Origin: Smittium culicis
Taxonomy: Eukaryota > Kickxellomycota > Harpellomycetes > Harpellales > Legeriomycetaceae
Direction of reading: 5' to 3'
DNA length: 21,465 bases
Assembly: GCA_001970855.1 (NCBI GenBank)
Contig: LSSN01004907.1
Span: forward strand, 1 to 21,465
Shown: positions 1 to 13,215 of the stretch, piece after piece
How the letters are laid out: each line of letters starts with the position of its first letter
Numbering within the stretch: position 1 is the first letter of the stretch
Translations under genes and position numbers: made by a program
Notes under the pieces: model-generated
Database searches by the model: none
The model's input: the letters and a program-made list of their open reading frames with translations, nothing else
What the model was told of the DNA's origin: nothing

Positions 1-70
1 CATCATTATAATCAAAGAGATGATTAACCTAGTTTTATTACAAAGAGTTTTAATACTGTTGTGAGTTTTT

Positions 71-84
71 ATAGGAAATCCTAT
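71..84. repeat. Short inverted repeat
   Basis: ATAGGA and TCCTAT are perfect 6-bp arms separated by two A residues. It may be chance; no function can be assigned. Confidence 0.4.
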
Positions 85-430
85 CCTCTCTTTGTGAATT
101 TTGATGATTCGCCAAGTTTATTATTATTTATTTCACATCTATATTTTTTCTTTCTTTTTACTCGAAAAATTCTACTAACCTTTCTATTCTAATACTTTAT
201 TTTATCACTACAGGAAAAAATACTATTGTTTATTATTATTATCATTAGTGAAGAAATGAGCTATATAAAAAGCACAATTTCCTTCCAAAATGTGGGAATA
301 TATCGAGTTTTGAATAATACACAAATAAACATTATTATAAACCAGTCGAATTTATTGTTTTTATATCTCATAAGTATTAGAAAAGTTTTAAATTGAACCA
401 AAGGAAAAACCTAAAACCAAATATCAAAGT

Positions 431-466
431 TATAGGTGGAGTATTGGGAATACTCCGACACCTATA
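431..466. repeat. Hairpin-forming inverted repeat, 15 bp
   Basis: The arms 431-437 (TATAGGT) and 460-466 (ACCTATA) pair perfectly. Inside them, 438-445 (GGAGTATT) pairs with 449-456 (AATACTCC) around a GGG loop. The only irregularity is a three-base bulge (GAC, 457-459). Fifteen paired bases with several G:C pairs are unusual for this A+T-rich stretch. It could be a structured RNA element, a binding site, or the subterminal hairpin of a mobile element; the sequence does not decide. Confidence 0.75.
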
Positions 467-499
467 CACTAGATAACACCAAACTCTTAATGATATAAT

Positions 500-589
500 T
501 TACCACACAAATATTATAAATAAACATTTATAGTTCCACATAGACATAAAAGCAGCGAAGGTGAAAGCGGGATAAGTTTTCCAATTCAT
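500..589 (-). CDS. Doubtful micro-ORF or first exon, unknown product
   Basis: An ATG at 589-587 opens a 29-codon frame that stops at 502-500. The first 21 codons are exon-like in composition and encode a polar start followed by a hydrophobic stretch rich in Ala, Phe and Met (PAFTFAAFMSMW), which could be a single membrane segment. A GT at 525-524 could be a donor, with a possible acceptor near 460 leading to a few more codons before a stop. I do not recognise the protein. It may be a very small membrane protein, a first exon, or chance. Confidence is low because nothing longer supports it. Confidence 0.18.
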   Translation of the reverse strand: MNWKTYPAFTFAAFMSMWNYKCLFIIFVW

Positions 590-619
590 ATCAAATTTAA
601 GAGAAAAGATTAGTTTGGT

Positions 620-647
620 TATCTACCTAGTTCAAGACTAGTAGATA
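620..647. repeat. Hairpin-forming inverted repeat, 11 bp
   Basis: The left arm 620-631 and right arm 637-647 pair over 11 bp with a single bulged C, around a five-base loop (TCAAG). It lies about 150 bp from the stronger hairpin at 431-466. Function unknown. Confidence 0.6.
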
Positions 648-912
648 TCGTAGTTATAAGCATATGAAATAAATATTATATACTTAGATGCACTTCATTC
701 AGCATCTATATTTGTATTTAACACACTCCAAACTAATAAAGTTCACCCCAAAAATGAATATGATTTATAAAATATATCGTGTTTGAGTCTTTAAATTTAA
801 TTATTGACCTTTAATTGAATAGCTTCAATATATTCAAATATTTCATATCTCTTGACTTTAATAATAAACAAATTCGATTTTAGTATCAAAGACATACGTA
901 TTTTGTATACGA

Positions 913-957
913 GTTTCTTTTCAAGTGCCAGTTCATGCTGGTTTGTATCAAAGAAAC
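913..957. repeat. Nested inverted repeats
   Basis: Outer arms GTTTCTTT (913-920) and AAAGAAAC (950-957) are perfect 8-bp complements. Between them CCAG (928-931) and CTGG (938-941) form a small inner stem. This is a possible stem-loop in RNA or DNA; no function can be assigned. Confidence 0.45.
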
Positions 958-1644
958 AATGTTTAATTATACTTTGAGTTAACTGTAAATACTATCATTC
1001 TACAATTTCCGGGCTTTGTGCCGAAATTTTTCAGGAACTAATGTCTATTGATAAAAAAAATTCCGTGATTTAGCATTAAATCAAAATCCATCGCCTTCTT
1101 ATGGTGATTATATTTGAGACAATGTAAAATTGTATCTAACTCTCCATGAAAATAATGTAATAAAATATCCTATAATACCTATTTGTGTGAGTCAGTTATT
1201 AACTTGGAGGCAAGCTCTAATTTGAAATAGTGGTATGATAGTTTCTTACATAGCCTCTAGCATCTGCAATTGGTTTACTTGTGGTTTACAACTCATTTTA
1301 TAACAATCAACTACATAGTACAATTAATCACTACTCATTATTTGGCAGAGTGCTAAAAAAAATAGATAAGAAAATTACTACAATTTGAATATGATCAAAG
1401 GATAAATCTAGTTTTAATGCACCAATAGCTGAGATAGTTTAATAGAGGTTCTAAAACTTTTTAATTTATTTACTGAAAAAAGTGCTCAAATCAAGACGAA
1501 ATCGTCGAATTGATTGCAAATTCAATAATCTACACCAACCAGATAAACCTTACAACAAATCAAATTAAAACCTGGCCAAGAAAAGCTGATTTTTTTTCTG
1601 CAGTTCACTTGGTAAAATAAGATCAATTTAATTGCTTATTTCTG

Positions 1645-1664
1645 GCTAGCTTTGTTAAGCTAGC
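1645..1664. promoter_or_regulatory. Perfect inverted repeat in the COQ5 promoter
   Basis: GCTAGCTT (1645-1652) and AAGCTAGC (1657-1664) are perfect 8-bp arms around a four-base spacer, eight bases before the TATA box and about 90 bp before the COQ5 start. The position suggests a site for a dimeric transcription factor or an upstream hairpin. The symmetry and position are seen; the function is inferred. Confidence 0.5.
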
Positions 1665-1672
1665 TAGAGTCT

Positions 1673-1680
1673 TATATAAA
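1673..1680 (+). promoter_or_regulatory. TATA box of COQ5
   Basis: TATATAAA stands 72 bp before the COQ5 ATG, a usual spacing for a fungal TATA element. It is the best core-promoter match in the window. Confidence 0.55.
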
Positions 1681-1752
1681 GCACTCTCCGATTTGTCGCC
1701 TAAGCACAATCAACTAAAAAAAATAGCATTTCAAATCCTTATTTATAATAAA

Positions 1753-2948
<1,196 letters not shown>

Positions 2949-3046
2949 TTTACCTATTACCCATCCATATCCAGATATACCTTTTTCTTATTTATTTTTT
3001 TAGTTTTTTATATTCTAACGTCTATATGCACTTTACTATCACTTTT

Positions 3047-3052
3047 AATAAA
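3047..3052 (+). terminator. Poly(A) signal of COQ5
   Basis: AATAAA lies 99 nt after the COQ5 stop. An A15 run follows at 3056-3070. Confidence 0.5.
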
Positions 3053-3228
3053 TTGAAAAAAAAAAAAAAATTAACTACAAAGATTTATAAACATAACTTT
3101 TCTCATTGTGTAAATCCAGGACTTTCTTGAAGCCGATTTTACATTTGCACATTATATTTATACTATAGTTTATCCCAGTCAAATTATAGATTACTTTTAA
3201 ATGAATATATTTAATTATATTTAGACAC

Positions 3229-3234
3229 TTTATT
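3229..3234 (-). terminator. Poly(A) signal of the checkpoint kinase gene
   Basis: TTTATT on the plus strand reads AATAAA for the minus-strand gene. It is 58 nt past the stop of the extended model (3293) but about 260 nt past the earlier apparent stop (3498), which mildly favours the extended model. Confidence 0.4.
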
Positions 3235-3292
3235 TAGTGTAGTGAATAGATTAATTAGGTAAATAAAATCTTGATATTCTTTTTTTTTTCGC

Positions 3293-6200
3293 TTAAATTT
3301 GTGTTTCATGCCGGAAATATCTTGTTATTTTCTTTGATTTTTTATCCAGCTTAATTATTCTGAGCGCAGCAATTATACGATAAATCCACTCCATTGGCGC
3401 CTCAAGCAGTTTGGAAAGTTCAAAAGTTGAAAAGTATGGTGTAAATGAAGATTTTTTGGCGTTCACAGGTAGAATAGGAGGTTCAGGTTGGTATAATCTA
3501 TGTTGAACTCGATGAACTTAGCTTGCCTTTTTTTGAGAATTTTAGCAGCTCGCTTGATGAAAACTCATCGCTATAAAATGATATCATGCTACTTGAAAGT
3601 TTTGGTATATCTACTATACTTGAAACTTTTCTCTTTGGAACTTTTAAGGGACTAACGATACTGTTTGAATTAGCGTCTTTTTGATTAGCGTTATAATTAG
3701 CTGATTTCTCCAAGTATTTTGAATCAAACTGTAGGTTACTTAGAATTTGATTGTTTGTAGTGTAATTTTCATAAATTGGCGGATTGGGTTTACTCTGAAT
3801 ATTCACAGTAACAAGCATTTTATTTATAGACGTGTCAAAGCGTATGTTTCCCTTAATTTTATCTGAGCTTTTTTTAACAGAATTAAAATATGGTGAAGTA
3901 AAGTCACTTTTAACAACCAAATCTGAAGTGCCATTTGTTGAACTACTATGATGTATTTCTCCCATCTTTTTATTATTCAAAATAACAACATTTACATTCG
4001 TATTTCTATTCCTTCCAGTTTGTTTTTTATCTTTAGCAGATTTATCGTTTTCAGAAACATCACTATCTAAACTTAATGATGACATCTCATAAAGAACTGG
4101 AGATGATACTGATTCTTTTAAACCTGAATTTTTATCATCGCAATTTCCTTCGAGGTTATTGTTGATACCATTTTCGAAACTAGCTGATTTTGAAGCAACT
4201 CCTTTAGAAAGCTGATATTTTTCTCCTTGAGTGTGGTTATTTTTTACAACTTTAACAATTGGGAAGTTTTGAACGACTGGTTTAATTGGGCTAGGAGAAA
4301 TAATGATTATCGGGTTTAAAGCCTTGGGAGAATTCGAAAAAACGTTATTTGGGCTGGAAGCTAAAGGACTAGCCAAAGTCTGAGAATCGACGAGAGAAGA
4401 TGGTAACGATTGGGTTTGAGAGGATTCGGATTCAGAGCAAAAAAGCGCTTCTTCAAATGAAAAATCACTGATACCTTTAATTTTCCAAAGATTATCAAGT
4501 TTGTATGCTCCGAGCCAAGGATCATCTAACGCTTGCTTGGCAGATATTCTTAACTCAGGATCAACACATAGCATTTTAGTAATAAAATTTTTAGCTTCTT
4601 CTGATACTCGGTCGCAATGAGGACTCGGAAAACTATATATCCCATTGAGGATTTGCTGGTTTAACGACGGTGGAGATAGCTCCTCTACATATATAACATA
4701 AAAATTTATTCAATTTCTGAAATAGGCGCAAATAGGCGCAAATAGAACTGATATAATAAAACGATGATATAAATTCCTTTTTTAAAATAAATTTATAGTT
4801 AATTGTCTATCGAAATACCTGAAAATGGTGGAAATCCAAAAATACATATGTACAAAACTACGCCCAAGCTCCAAATATCAACTTTATTACTATATATTCT
4901 TCCTGATCTAGATTTTAATACCTCAGGCGCTACATACATTGGAGTTCCACATAACGTTTTCATAAAAGACTGTTCTCCAACAATTTTGGCCAAGCCAAAA
5001 TCTGCTAATTTAACATCAAGTCCCTCGTACCCGCTAAGGAGAATGTTTTCAGGTTTTATATCACGATGAACTATACCTTGTTCATGTAAATAGTTAAGAC
5101 CCAATAATAGCTGTATGATAACAATTCTAGTTTCATCTTCTGTAAAATGACCTTGTTCAACGATCCTATCAAATAACTCACCTCCTTTCGCTCTAAAAAT
5201 AATATTAACGAAAATATTTATAATTGATCGTTAAATAGGGAAAAAAATGAATATGGCTCTAATATCTTACAAATCTAGAACTACATAAAAGAACTGTTCT
5301 TCATGGTAAATCGCTCTGATTCTAATAATTGAAGGCTTAATACAAAAAAAAGAGAATATTAAAAAATATATATAAAATAAAAGTAAAGCTAGTATAAATG
5401 TACTAACATGTTTAACTCTGCCAAGGATGCTTTTTTCAACATCAAAGTTAAGTAACAATTTTTTATGCTCTGTTACGCGAGACTTGTCTATAATCTTAAC
5501 AGCAACTTGATCTCCTGTCATTCTGTTAATTGCTAATTTTACTTCAGCAAAAGCCCCTTTTCCGAGGGTTGATAATAATAGGTAGTTTTGTCTAAACTAT
5601 ATTAAAGCGAGCGAAAATTAGAAAAAAGCCTTGAAGGTTAAAAAGAATGATTTAATTTATGAAAATTAACAGAAATATGTATATATTTATATATTACCAA
5701 GCTAAATGACCTTGTTCTTTTGTTAATTAGCTGAACACGGAATTCGACTTTATTTAAAGTAATGATTTTTAAAAATTTGAGTTAGAAAAAAATTTTTATA
5801 TAGATTTATAAAATTAAATTTAAAACGTAAGTAAAAATTCTACCTTTAGACATGCTGACTACATTATCGTCGAATAATCTATAAGGCTGGTTTTTAGGAA
5901 TCTTCTTTTTGTCAACATAAGTTCCATTAGAGCTAATTAAATTTTGATGTTAGCCATGTAATTTTAATATCAAAGTAAATATATCTAGGTTTGAGATTAA
6001 AAAGAGAAAATTATGTATTTTTATAATGCGCATATGAACGTAACAAACCTCATATCTTCTATAAAAACCAAGTCTTCGTCTGCTGAATTTATCTAAAGAT
6101 TAAATAAAATCTGTTAATACAGTATAACTTTGATAAAATATTTTAATTGAAAATTCAGATATGTACCTTATAAATAATACAATGCCTTCCGCTTACAGTG

Positions 6201-6592
6201 GGTGAATCGACACTAATAAAAATAATGATAGTGAATTCAGTATACAGCTATTTAAAAAAATTAGATGGCCAATATAAAAGTTAAAGCATAATTTACACTA
6301 CATCGCAGTCTTTTTTTCTTCCTACGAAATATGTAAACTGCATGGAAGAATCGATAATACTTTTCTCAGTCAATTTGACGCATCGGAATGAATTATTATC
6401 TTTTGAAGGAAATATTAGCACTGCCCACAGAGAATCTGGCGCATTTTGAATTAATTCATTTTCATTTTCATTGAATGCTTGCTCTAAAATTATGTTGAAT
6501 GTTAATATAGTAATTTAAAAATGTTTATTGAAACTAAAAAAAGACTTACTAAAGCTTTCAAAGCAGAAGTTTGAATCATCTTGAGAATTCAT
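3293..6592 (-). CDS. FHA-domain checkpoint Ser/Thr kinase, Chk2/Rad53/Cds1-like
   Basis: Model (minus strand): exons 6592-6550, 6483-6297, 6212-6167, 6092-6049, 5932-5844, 5747-5698, 5596-5408, 5335-5271, 5192-4819, 4684-3565, 3497-3293, giving 803 residues. These kinases relay DNA-damage and replication-stress signals from ATM/ATR-type kinases. An FHA (phosphothreonine-binding) domain spans about 30-150, with GR 69-70, SGRH 84-87 and SSNGT 107-111. The kinase domain starts near 158: glycine loop GKGAF 165-169, Lys187, Glu207, HRD 280-282, DFG 302-304, GTPMYVAPE 320-328, Arg408. The single FHA before the kinase resembles Chk2/Cds1/Dun1, not the two-FHA Rad53. The Ser/Asn-rich tail carries SQ/TQ sites and a basic PKRKV (712-716), a likely nuclear signal. 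The ATG has an in-frame stop just upstream. The last intron is uncertain: without it the protein ends at 3498 with 757 residues. Confidence 0.92.
4721..4745. repeat. 10-bp tandem repeat inside a kinase-gene intron
   Basis: AATAGGCGCA is present twice in perfect tandem, followed by a partial third copy (AATAG). It lies in the intron at 4685-4818. The GGCGC core is unusual in an intron of this composition. Confidence 0.8.
5336..5407 (-). other. Stop-free 72-nt intron within the kinase N-lobe
   Basis: The intron has donor GTTAGT and acceptor AAG, is in phase 0, and is exactly 24 codons long without an in-frame stop. Removing it joins LGRVKH to [13 protein letters not shown], as the kinase fold requires between helix C and strand 4. 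If retained, it would insert a 24-residue hydrophobic segment and keep the frame. Unspliced prediction would miss it. Confidence 0.8.
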
Positions 6593-7024
6593 GAAAACCT
6601 AATCTCTTAAAATCTATTTTATACGAGGTACTTGTTGGAAAGATGAAAATAATTTGTGATATTTTGACTAGTGTGGCATTTAGAATAATAATTAGTTGAA
6701 TAACTGGTATAAAAACCCAAGTTGTACTTTTAAAGTTGGGTTGCCTACTAACAGGGCGCACGATTGTCTTTTTATGTAAGAAGCTGGTTCAAACTGTAGA
6801 ATTTATTCTATTTTCTTTTCCAATATTGATTAATACGTGCTATTCTTATTATGGTTAGTAGTAACTATGAAATTCTAAACTCAGAAAAATTAAATAACTC
6901 AAGCAAATCAAGTCGAAGTATTCTGTTATAAATTTCTGATCTAACTAAAAAAAAAATTGAGCTTCATTTTTGTGCTCTTATTATTAAATTAGGAATCAGG
7001 ACTCTACGTCCATTTAAACTGATT
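6593..7024. other. Upstream region of the kinase gene
   Basis: No gene is visible. The region should contain the minus-strand kinase promoter, but I find no clear TATA or CCAAT element at a standard spacing. A 61-codon minus-strand frame overlapping exon 1 looks like chance. Confidence 0.5.
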
Positions 7025-7039
7025 AAATCAAAATAGTGA
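7025..7039. repeat. Left target-site duplication of the retroposon
   Basis: AAATCAAAATAGTGA is repeated exactly at 7259-7273, directly after the poly(A) run. The last 12 bases are unambiguous; the leading A residues merge with the tail in the right copy. Confidence 0.8.
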
Positions 7040-7258
7040 ACTTGAAGCAATGCCTGGGTGGATCTTTCGGTTGGTAGATTGATCCCATTTCCCTTTAGGT
7101 ACGCAGCCGGTAGACCGGCAGAGGAATTTATTAGTATTAGAATATTAGTTTTTGTATGCCTTGCACCGAATTTCTATTTTTTTAGTTTATTTACCGCGTA
7201 TTTTCTATTATTGTTATCGTACCAATAAAATTCCGTGTTTAAAAAAAAAAAAAAAAAA
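7040..7258 (+). mobile_element. SINE-like non-LTR retroposon with poly(A) tail
   Basis: The element is about 200 bp plus an A run (7241-7261) and is bounded by an exact 15-bp direct repeat, the hallmark of target-primed insertion. TTCGGTTGGTAGA (7066-7078) matches the tRNA D-arm/A-box motif (compare CTCAGTTGGTAGA) at 11 of 13 positions. A T-arm-like stem GCCGG/CCGGC (7106-7119, four-base loop) follows at roughly tRNA spacing, where a B box would be expected but is degenerate. AATAAA at 7224-7229 precedes the tail by 11 nt. This suggests a tRNA-derived SINE; a 5'-truncated LINE end or a retrocopy of a polyadenylated RNA are alternatives. Intact duplications and a long tail suggest a recent insertion. 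The element is much richer in G+C than its surroundings. Open frames on both strands lack ATG starts and match no family I know. Confidence 0.75.
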
Positions 7259-7273
7259 AAATCAAAATAGTGA
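7259..7273. repeat. Right target-site duplication of the retroposon
   Basis: This is the exact second copy of AAATCAAAATAGTGA. Similarity to the left copy stops after the final A (next base G here, A at 7040). Confidence 0.8.
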
Positions 7274-10200
7274 GATATCAATCTTTTTTCCATCATTATT
7301 AGCACCATTGATTTATTACCTATCTAAAAAAAATTATCTATTGGCTAAAATTTTAATTAGTAGAAACAAAAAATGCTAGAGCAAATAATCTGCATAAATA
7401 AAAGCCAATAATATTTGATATTTGGAAAATTGAAAAAATTCACATTTAAGTGTACTTTTGATTATTTTTAATTGTGTGGAAACATTAAATATCAGCTGTA
7501 TAAAAAGCTATTTTATATTGTTTTTTAACTTGATAGTTGAGATGAAAATAATAGTAATTAAAAGAACTATCATTTCCTCAGAAACGATGTTTTTTTTACT
7601 CAAAAAATTATCTAAAAAAAGTACTTATAAATATTTAAAGGTTGAACTTTCATATACTTTACGCCCTTCGTCGATTTCGATATACAAATATCTCCATTTT
7701 GATTTGGAATTATATATCTACAAATAAATATAATTATTAATTTTGTAGTTTTATATCTTTTTGTTATATATTTTTAGATATTTAAAACACTTTTTTTTTT
7801 GAAGTTATGATAATATTTTCTGGTATCAAAAGTATTATGAATAAGTAATATTAATATAAACTTACAAAAAATAAAGCTATGATATTTTTTGGTGTAACCA
7901 GTGTTATAGAGACTTTTAATAAAATTCATTTTTCACTATAATAGTTCGAATTATACTTTACCTCCTGGATATATGTGAATGAATTCGATAATTATAATCA
8001 TAACAATTGTTTTAGATAGCTATATTACCCTTATAACTTTGAAATTGTATAAATAGCGTATTTTGATATCATTGAAATTTTTTCTATTTTTTTATACTAT
8101 TTAGTTCAAAACATTATATCTTTTCTTAATTTTTAATTTAAATATATATTTCGATTTAATAAAGATAATTTCTAAATTTTTGATTTATAGTTGCGTCTTA
8201 ACGATCTTTTTCCCGATTTTTATATCTATCTTTTTATTAAATAGATATCAAACTTTAGAACTTTTCTATAGGTGACCATATAATCCCCATTATATTAAAA
8301 AAAAGCTAATTATAATAATTTGTAGCATAAATGATGTAATAAAGTCAAGAAACGTAGCGAGCTTTCTAAAAGATGGGTATAATGAAATATTATTTTACTA
8401 TCTATTCTTAAAGATATAAAAAAATGGAATACTATAATAGAAGGGGAAATTCTGTTGAAAGACATAAGTGGATTTTTAATTTTTTTATCTTATAATAGTG
8501 TATATTTAACTTTTTAAAAATTTTTTCTAGTTTGAAATTAAATTGAAAGTGAAAAAAATAATGCCTCATTTTTTTTTTGAACGGAATATGAATTATATAT
8601 ATTTTCAAAATTAATAAAATCATAACTTATCTTGTTAATTATTAAATTTATTTTTGGTATGATTTTTTAATATACCTATGGCGTACATTTTTAGCTCATT
8701 AAGTTAATAGATCGCTTGAATTTGAATAGCATATTTAATCTATTCTGAATAAAAAAATTTTTATTTTTATTTTTTTGAATTAATTATTATACTTCACTTA
8801 TACCAAATATTATTTGGAACTAGGTTATACATCCATTATAAAAATAATTGCTGAAATCAGTATTTATGCGAAAAATCACTAGATAAAAAATATATTATTA
8901 ATAAACAAGAAAAAAAATTTTTATAGAAAAAAAGGTGGTATAAAATCATATAAAAAGTTTTTATTATACAAAACCTTAGACATTTTATTTCCAAATAATA
9001 TTAGAATTTATAAAAACGAATTTTAATATTTTTAAACTTGAATTTATCAATAATAGTATAAATAAAAAAATTAAAATTTTATAAAAATAAGAATTTATAT
9101 CATAGAATTTTAGCTATTTAAACATATTTTTTTTATTAGTAAATCAAAAAAAAATTTTGGTATGTGTGAGGATCTGATTAAAAAATCAATGATGGATTAT
9201 ATAATTATTCTAATAATAAACTAATTTTAAACAAAAAAAATCTTGGAAAGATATCCTAGATAATAATAAAGTTTTTAATTAAATAAATCGTTCGAATTTT
9301 TAAAATTTTTTATAAGAAAATAATATTATTTTTTATAAAATAAAAGTATATAGATAAATAAGATTTTTTTTCGATAAATTTTATTAGAAATTAAATATGA
9401 TAAATAGGGTAAATAATGAAGTTTTATAGATTAAAAATAGGAATTTTAGCTATCCTTCTTAAGTAAAAATAACAAAGTTTGCTTTTATTATAACCAGATG
9501 TATTTTTTAAAATTTCTAGAATCTCTAAGAATCTTATCGCACATTTCGTTATCTGATATTGAAAACATTCCTTCTATGAATCATTTTATTTATATTAGAG
9601 AAATTTATGTTCTGAGCCTCTATTTTTTTTAAATTTCAGGCTGTATATAATTATAATATATAGCTATATGTTATCTCTCAAATAATTTTATTTGGTTTAC
9701 TTGTATTAAATTATTTCTCTTTGATATATTTTAAAACATTTTCTCCACAAATAATGATCCTTTTACATCCAATATATATTTTGTTTTTATATTCTTTTTT
9801 AATTTTACAAGATTTACATTTATTCTTGTTAAATAAAATTACTTTATTACGCACTATTAACTTATCTGATTATCAATGTATTATGAAAAAGGAGTTACAA
9901 TCGGCTTTTTATTTTTGAAACCAGGTAAATTTATGAAACAAGTTCCGGTTAAATTTTTGTTAATGGTTTAAGATTTTGCCTATTCATTTCTAATTAAGCT
10001 CTATGTTTAACTCTTTTCTATTTATGCTATCTTTTTTTTTTCTAGGAATTCTATTGCAATATTTTTTTTATTGAATACTCAATATTTTAGACAATTATAT
10101 TGGTATTTATATAATTTCTAAGTTTTGTCGAATCTTTTATTTTTATCTTTAATTCTTAAATGTATTATTTCTTGATTATCTCTTAAAATTATTTTATAAA

Positions 10201-11198
10201 TAAAATCTCTTCTTTTGTTCAATCATAGGTTAAATATTCTAATAAACTTTCCGTAATTTATTTATTATTTGAATCCAACCACTCTAGGCGATTCTTTAAT
10301 ATTTTTAGCCTCAAAATAGTGTTAATTTTTTTTTATACAAATTTTTTATTGCTCTTTTATAAGGATCTTTCACATCTTCAAAGCTTCACGTAACATAAAG
10401 GGTAGCTTATTTGTGCTACATTTTGTTTTTTTTTAGTTAGAACGTCCATAAAATTTTTCAAATTTTTTTGAATCAAAATATGAATTTGGAGATTAATACT
10501 AAAAAAATTATTACACGTTTTTTTATTATTGATAATTAAGTCATTGCAAAATTTAATTGAAATTTTTTTGGATTTTTATGATATACTAATAAGTTCTGGA
10601 TAACCATTTTATTTATCTAGTTCAATTGACTTCGATTTTATGTGAACTTTTTTATTACCCCAAATAAATTTATAGACTATTTTATCTACTTAAATTGTGA
10701 AGATTTTATGTGAAAGAGGTTTTATAAGATAGAAACCACAGTTTATATAATAAAAAAGAATTTTTTAGAATCGCCTTTACTATAATCGAGATCTATATTA
10801 TTATACACTATTCAACATTATCGGATACAGCATTATATATTTACTCCTCATTATCATTATTTTTTAAACCATTTTTCAATAAAATACACCCTAAGATATT
10901 AAAAAAAAGTTTCAGGCCCTACTATATTATTATTTACCCATTCATTTATAGGTATTACTATTTTCACTAAAATATTTTCATCACTTTTTGTTTTAGTAAG
11001 CGACTCATCGGAGTGTATCTATAAAGCTTTATTCACTTTTTTTAAATCTTAATGTTCACTAATACCAATAGCTAAAACATCTGAATACGATATAATATTT
11101 TAGACTTCTTTTATATTTGTGATAACTATAATGTTTTTTAATTATTATTAAGATCGGATATATAATCATGTTATATAGCCGAGGATATAGCGAGTCTT

Positions 11199-11217
11199 CT
11201 TGAAGCAAACCTTGGGT
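11199..11217 (+). mobile_element. Possible decayed 5' fragment of the SINE-like element
   Basis: Sixteen of 19 bases match the start of the retroposon at 7041-7059, including an exact CTTGAAGCAA. Similarity does not extend downstream. It may be a heavily truncated or mutated copy. Confidence 0.3.
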
Positions 11218-11732
11218 TATTTTAATATAATAATATTTTTTTTAAATCATTTTTATTAAAATGAGTTTAATTTTCTTTTTTAAAGTAAAAAAAATTCAAA
11301 ATTAAATATTAACGAATACTCAAGTTTCTCCTTTTAGTGTTTTATTCGATTTTTCCTAGAGTTTTTTTTGGGCTCAAATTAATTTCTTCTTAATTGTGTT
11401 TAAATTTTATTAAAATATTTTTATTTGAGATTTTATCAATATTCTAATTTTATTCTGTTAATTAAAAAAAAATCAATATTAATATAAATAAATCTATTAT
11501 TGTAATCAGATAAAAGAGATTTTTCTTTCTCATAGATACAATAAGGACAACAAATTTTAACGGCGAAAATATTAAAAGTATTAAGTAAAATTTTAGAATA
11601 AAGAAACTGTATTACTTTCCTTAAAACTACCCATGAATTATGGCACTAATTTTATAAAATATGAATTAAAAAAAAAACTGTCTTTCGATTTAGAGACCTT
11701 TTTATCTTTCTGAGTCTTGGTATTAATCCTCG

Positions 11733-11749
11733 ATATATATATATATATA
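11733..11749. repeat. (AT)n microsatellite
   Basis: An uninterrupted run of about eight AT units. Confidence 0.8.
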
Positions 11750-12778
11750 GCAATTTTTTGAAGATGAAATAATAATCATTTTTGTGATTTAGATAAACTA
11801 AATCCAATAATAGATATATTAAAGAAAATACTAAAAAGCGGTTTTATAATTAATTGGCTTATTTAAATACTCACATCTTGAACAGTGATTATTAAAAATT
11901 ATTAATATCATTATTTTGTAAAGAATAAATCAGTTTTCTTCGAAAATTCTAGCTATAATATCAATATATCCCGTTATATTTTTTTAGTAGCGATTTTATT
12001 TTTGTTTTATGAAACTTTTTATTCTCAGTTAGGAATCACAAATAGGACACATTTACTATTTTTTATATGATTTTGAATTTAAATTCAGATTTTATTACAT
12101 TTGAATTATTTTTCTGAGAATAGTTTTTTGTGATTACAATTATAATCATTTCAATTTAATAAAGAGCTTTAAACAAATATCTTTCAATATTTAATTTTAT
12201 TAACAAAATATATTTTAAAAATCTAATCATTTTTTGTTAATAAATAAGTGTTTAATTTTTTGATATCTAATGTTAGTTTTAGTATATTATAATTTTTTTT
12301 AGTTTATTTTTAAAGTTGAAATTAGCTTTTTTTTTTTATAGATTTTTTTTACTATTAGTATAAATTATTTGAAAATTTTTCTTGAAAAATAGCCATTTAC
12401 CTCAAAAAAGACTACCATTTATTCCAATAAATGATAAAAAAATATTTCCTTTTATATTATTACTTTTTCTTACACTTCTCTCTCGTTCTTGAAAAAACAT
12501 ATGAAAGATATACGCAGTGTATATTAAAAACTTGATTTTAAATTAAACTTAAATATTTTTTCCAATTAATACACTATTTGATTCTGTGTAAATTCATATT
12601 TTAAAGTGTGGTGATATATTTTTTCCATAAACGTCTTTTTTATTAAAATTTTTATAGGCTTGACAAAAAATTAATCCTCGAAAATAATAGATATCGTATA
12701 TGTACTTATTTTATTTCTTATATAATATTTTTGGATATATGATACTGAAAATTTGAAATTTAAATATGTATCATTAAG

Positions 12779-12787
12779 CTTGAAGCA
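12779..12787 (+). repeat. Short match to the SINE-like head
   Basis: CTTGAAGCA is identical to the first bases of the retroposon at 7041-7049. It is too short to prove common origin. Confidence 0.2.
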
Positions 12788-13180
12788 GAATTAAAACTTT
12801 AAAATCAGATTCTGACATGATTTATTTATATTAAAATTTAGTATTATTTTAATAGTAATTTTAATTTACTACTCACCACCAATCAATAATATTTTTATTT
12901 CATCTATTCACTAGAATTATTTATGTCAGATTAAAAAATTTTTTTCAAGGAAATTTCAGATATTATAGATAGACATCGCATCAAAATACTTTAATTTTAA
13001 ACCAAATATATATTTTTTTATGTGAATAAAAATATCAGAGGTAATTTTGACAATAATACTAATAAAAAAAATTTCATTAGGTTAATAAAAATATACATAA
13101 CCATGTCTAGAAAAATTGCCTCTATTTTAAAATTCACATATATTAGAGAAATCATACATCAAATTTTATTATTAAAATCG

Positions 13181-13215
13181 TTTTTTTTTTTTTTTTTGGA
13201 ATTATTGGAATTATT
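13181..13215. repeat. T17 run followed by a 9-bp tandem duplication
   Basis: T17 (13181-13197) is followed by two exact copies of GGAATTATT (13198-13215). I looked for a minus-strand retroposon ending here and found no matching duplication. Confidence 0.7.

Larger units (their letters stand above)
1..1672. other. Intergenic region upstream of COQ5, no assigned gene
   Basis: I see no convincing gene here. The stretch is A+T-rich with short islands of higher G+C, several of which form hairpins (listed separately). A minus-strand frame is open from 117 to the left edge (39 codons, no start), which could be the tail of a gene outside the window but is too short to call. A CCAAT box lies at 1422-1426, about 330 bp before the COQ5 start. 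A 47-codon plus-strand frame ending near 1620 has protein-like composition but no start codon and no family I recognise. Confidence 0.5.
2949..3292. other. Convergent intergenic region between COQ5 and the kinase gene
   Basis: This region holds only the 3' ends of the two convergent genes: AATAAA at 3047-3052 for COQ5 and its complement TTTATT at 3229-3234 for the kinase gene. I see no other gene. Confidence 0.6.
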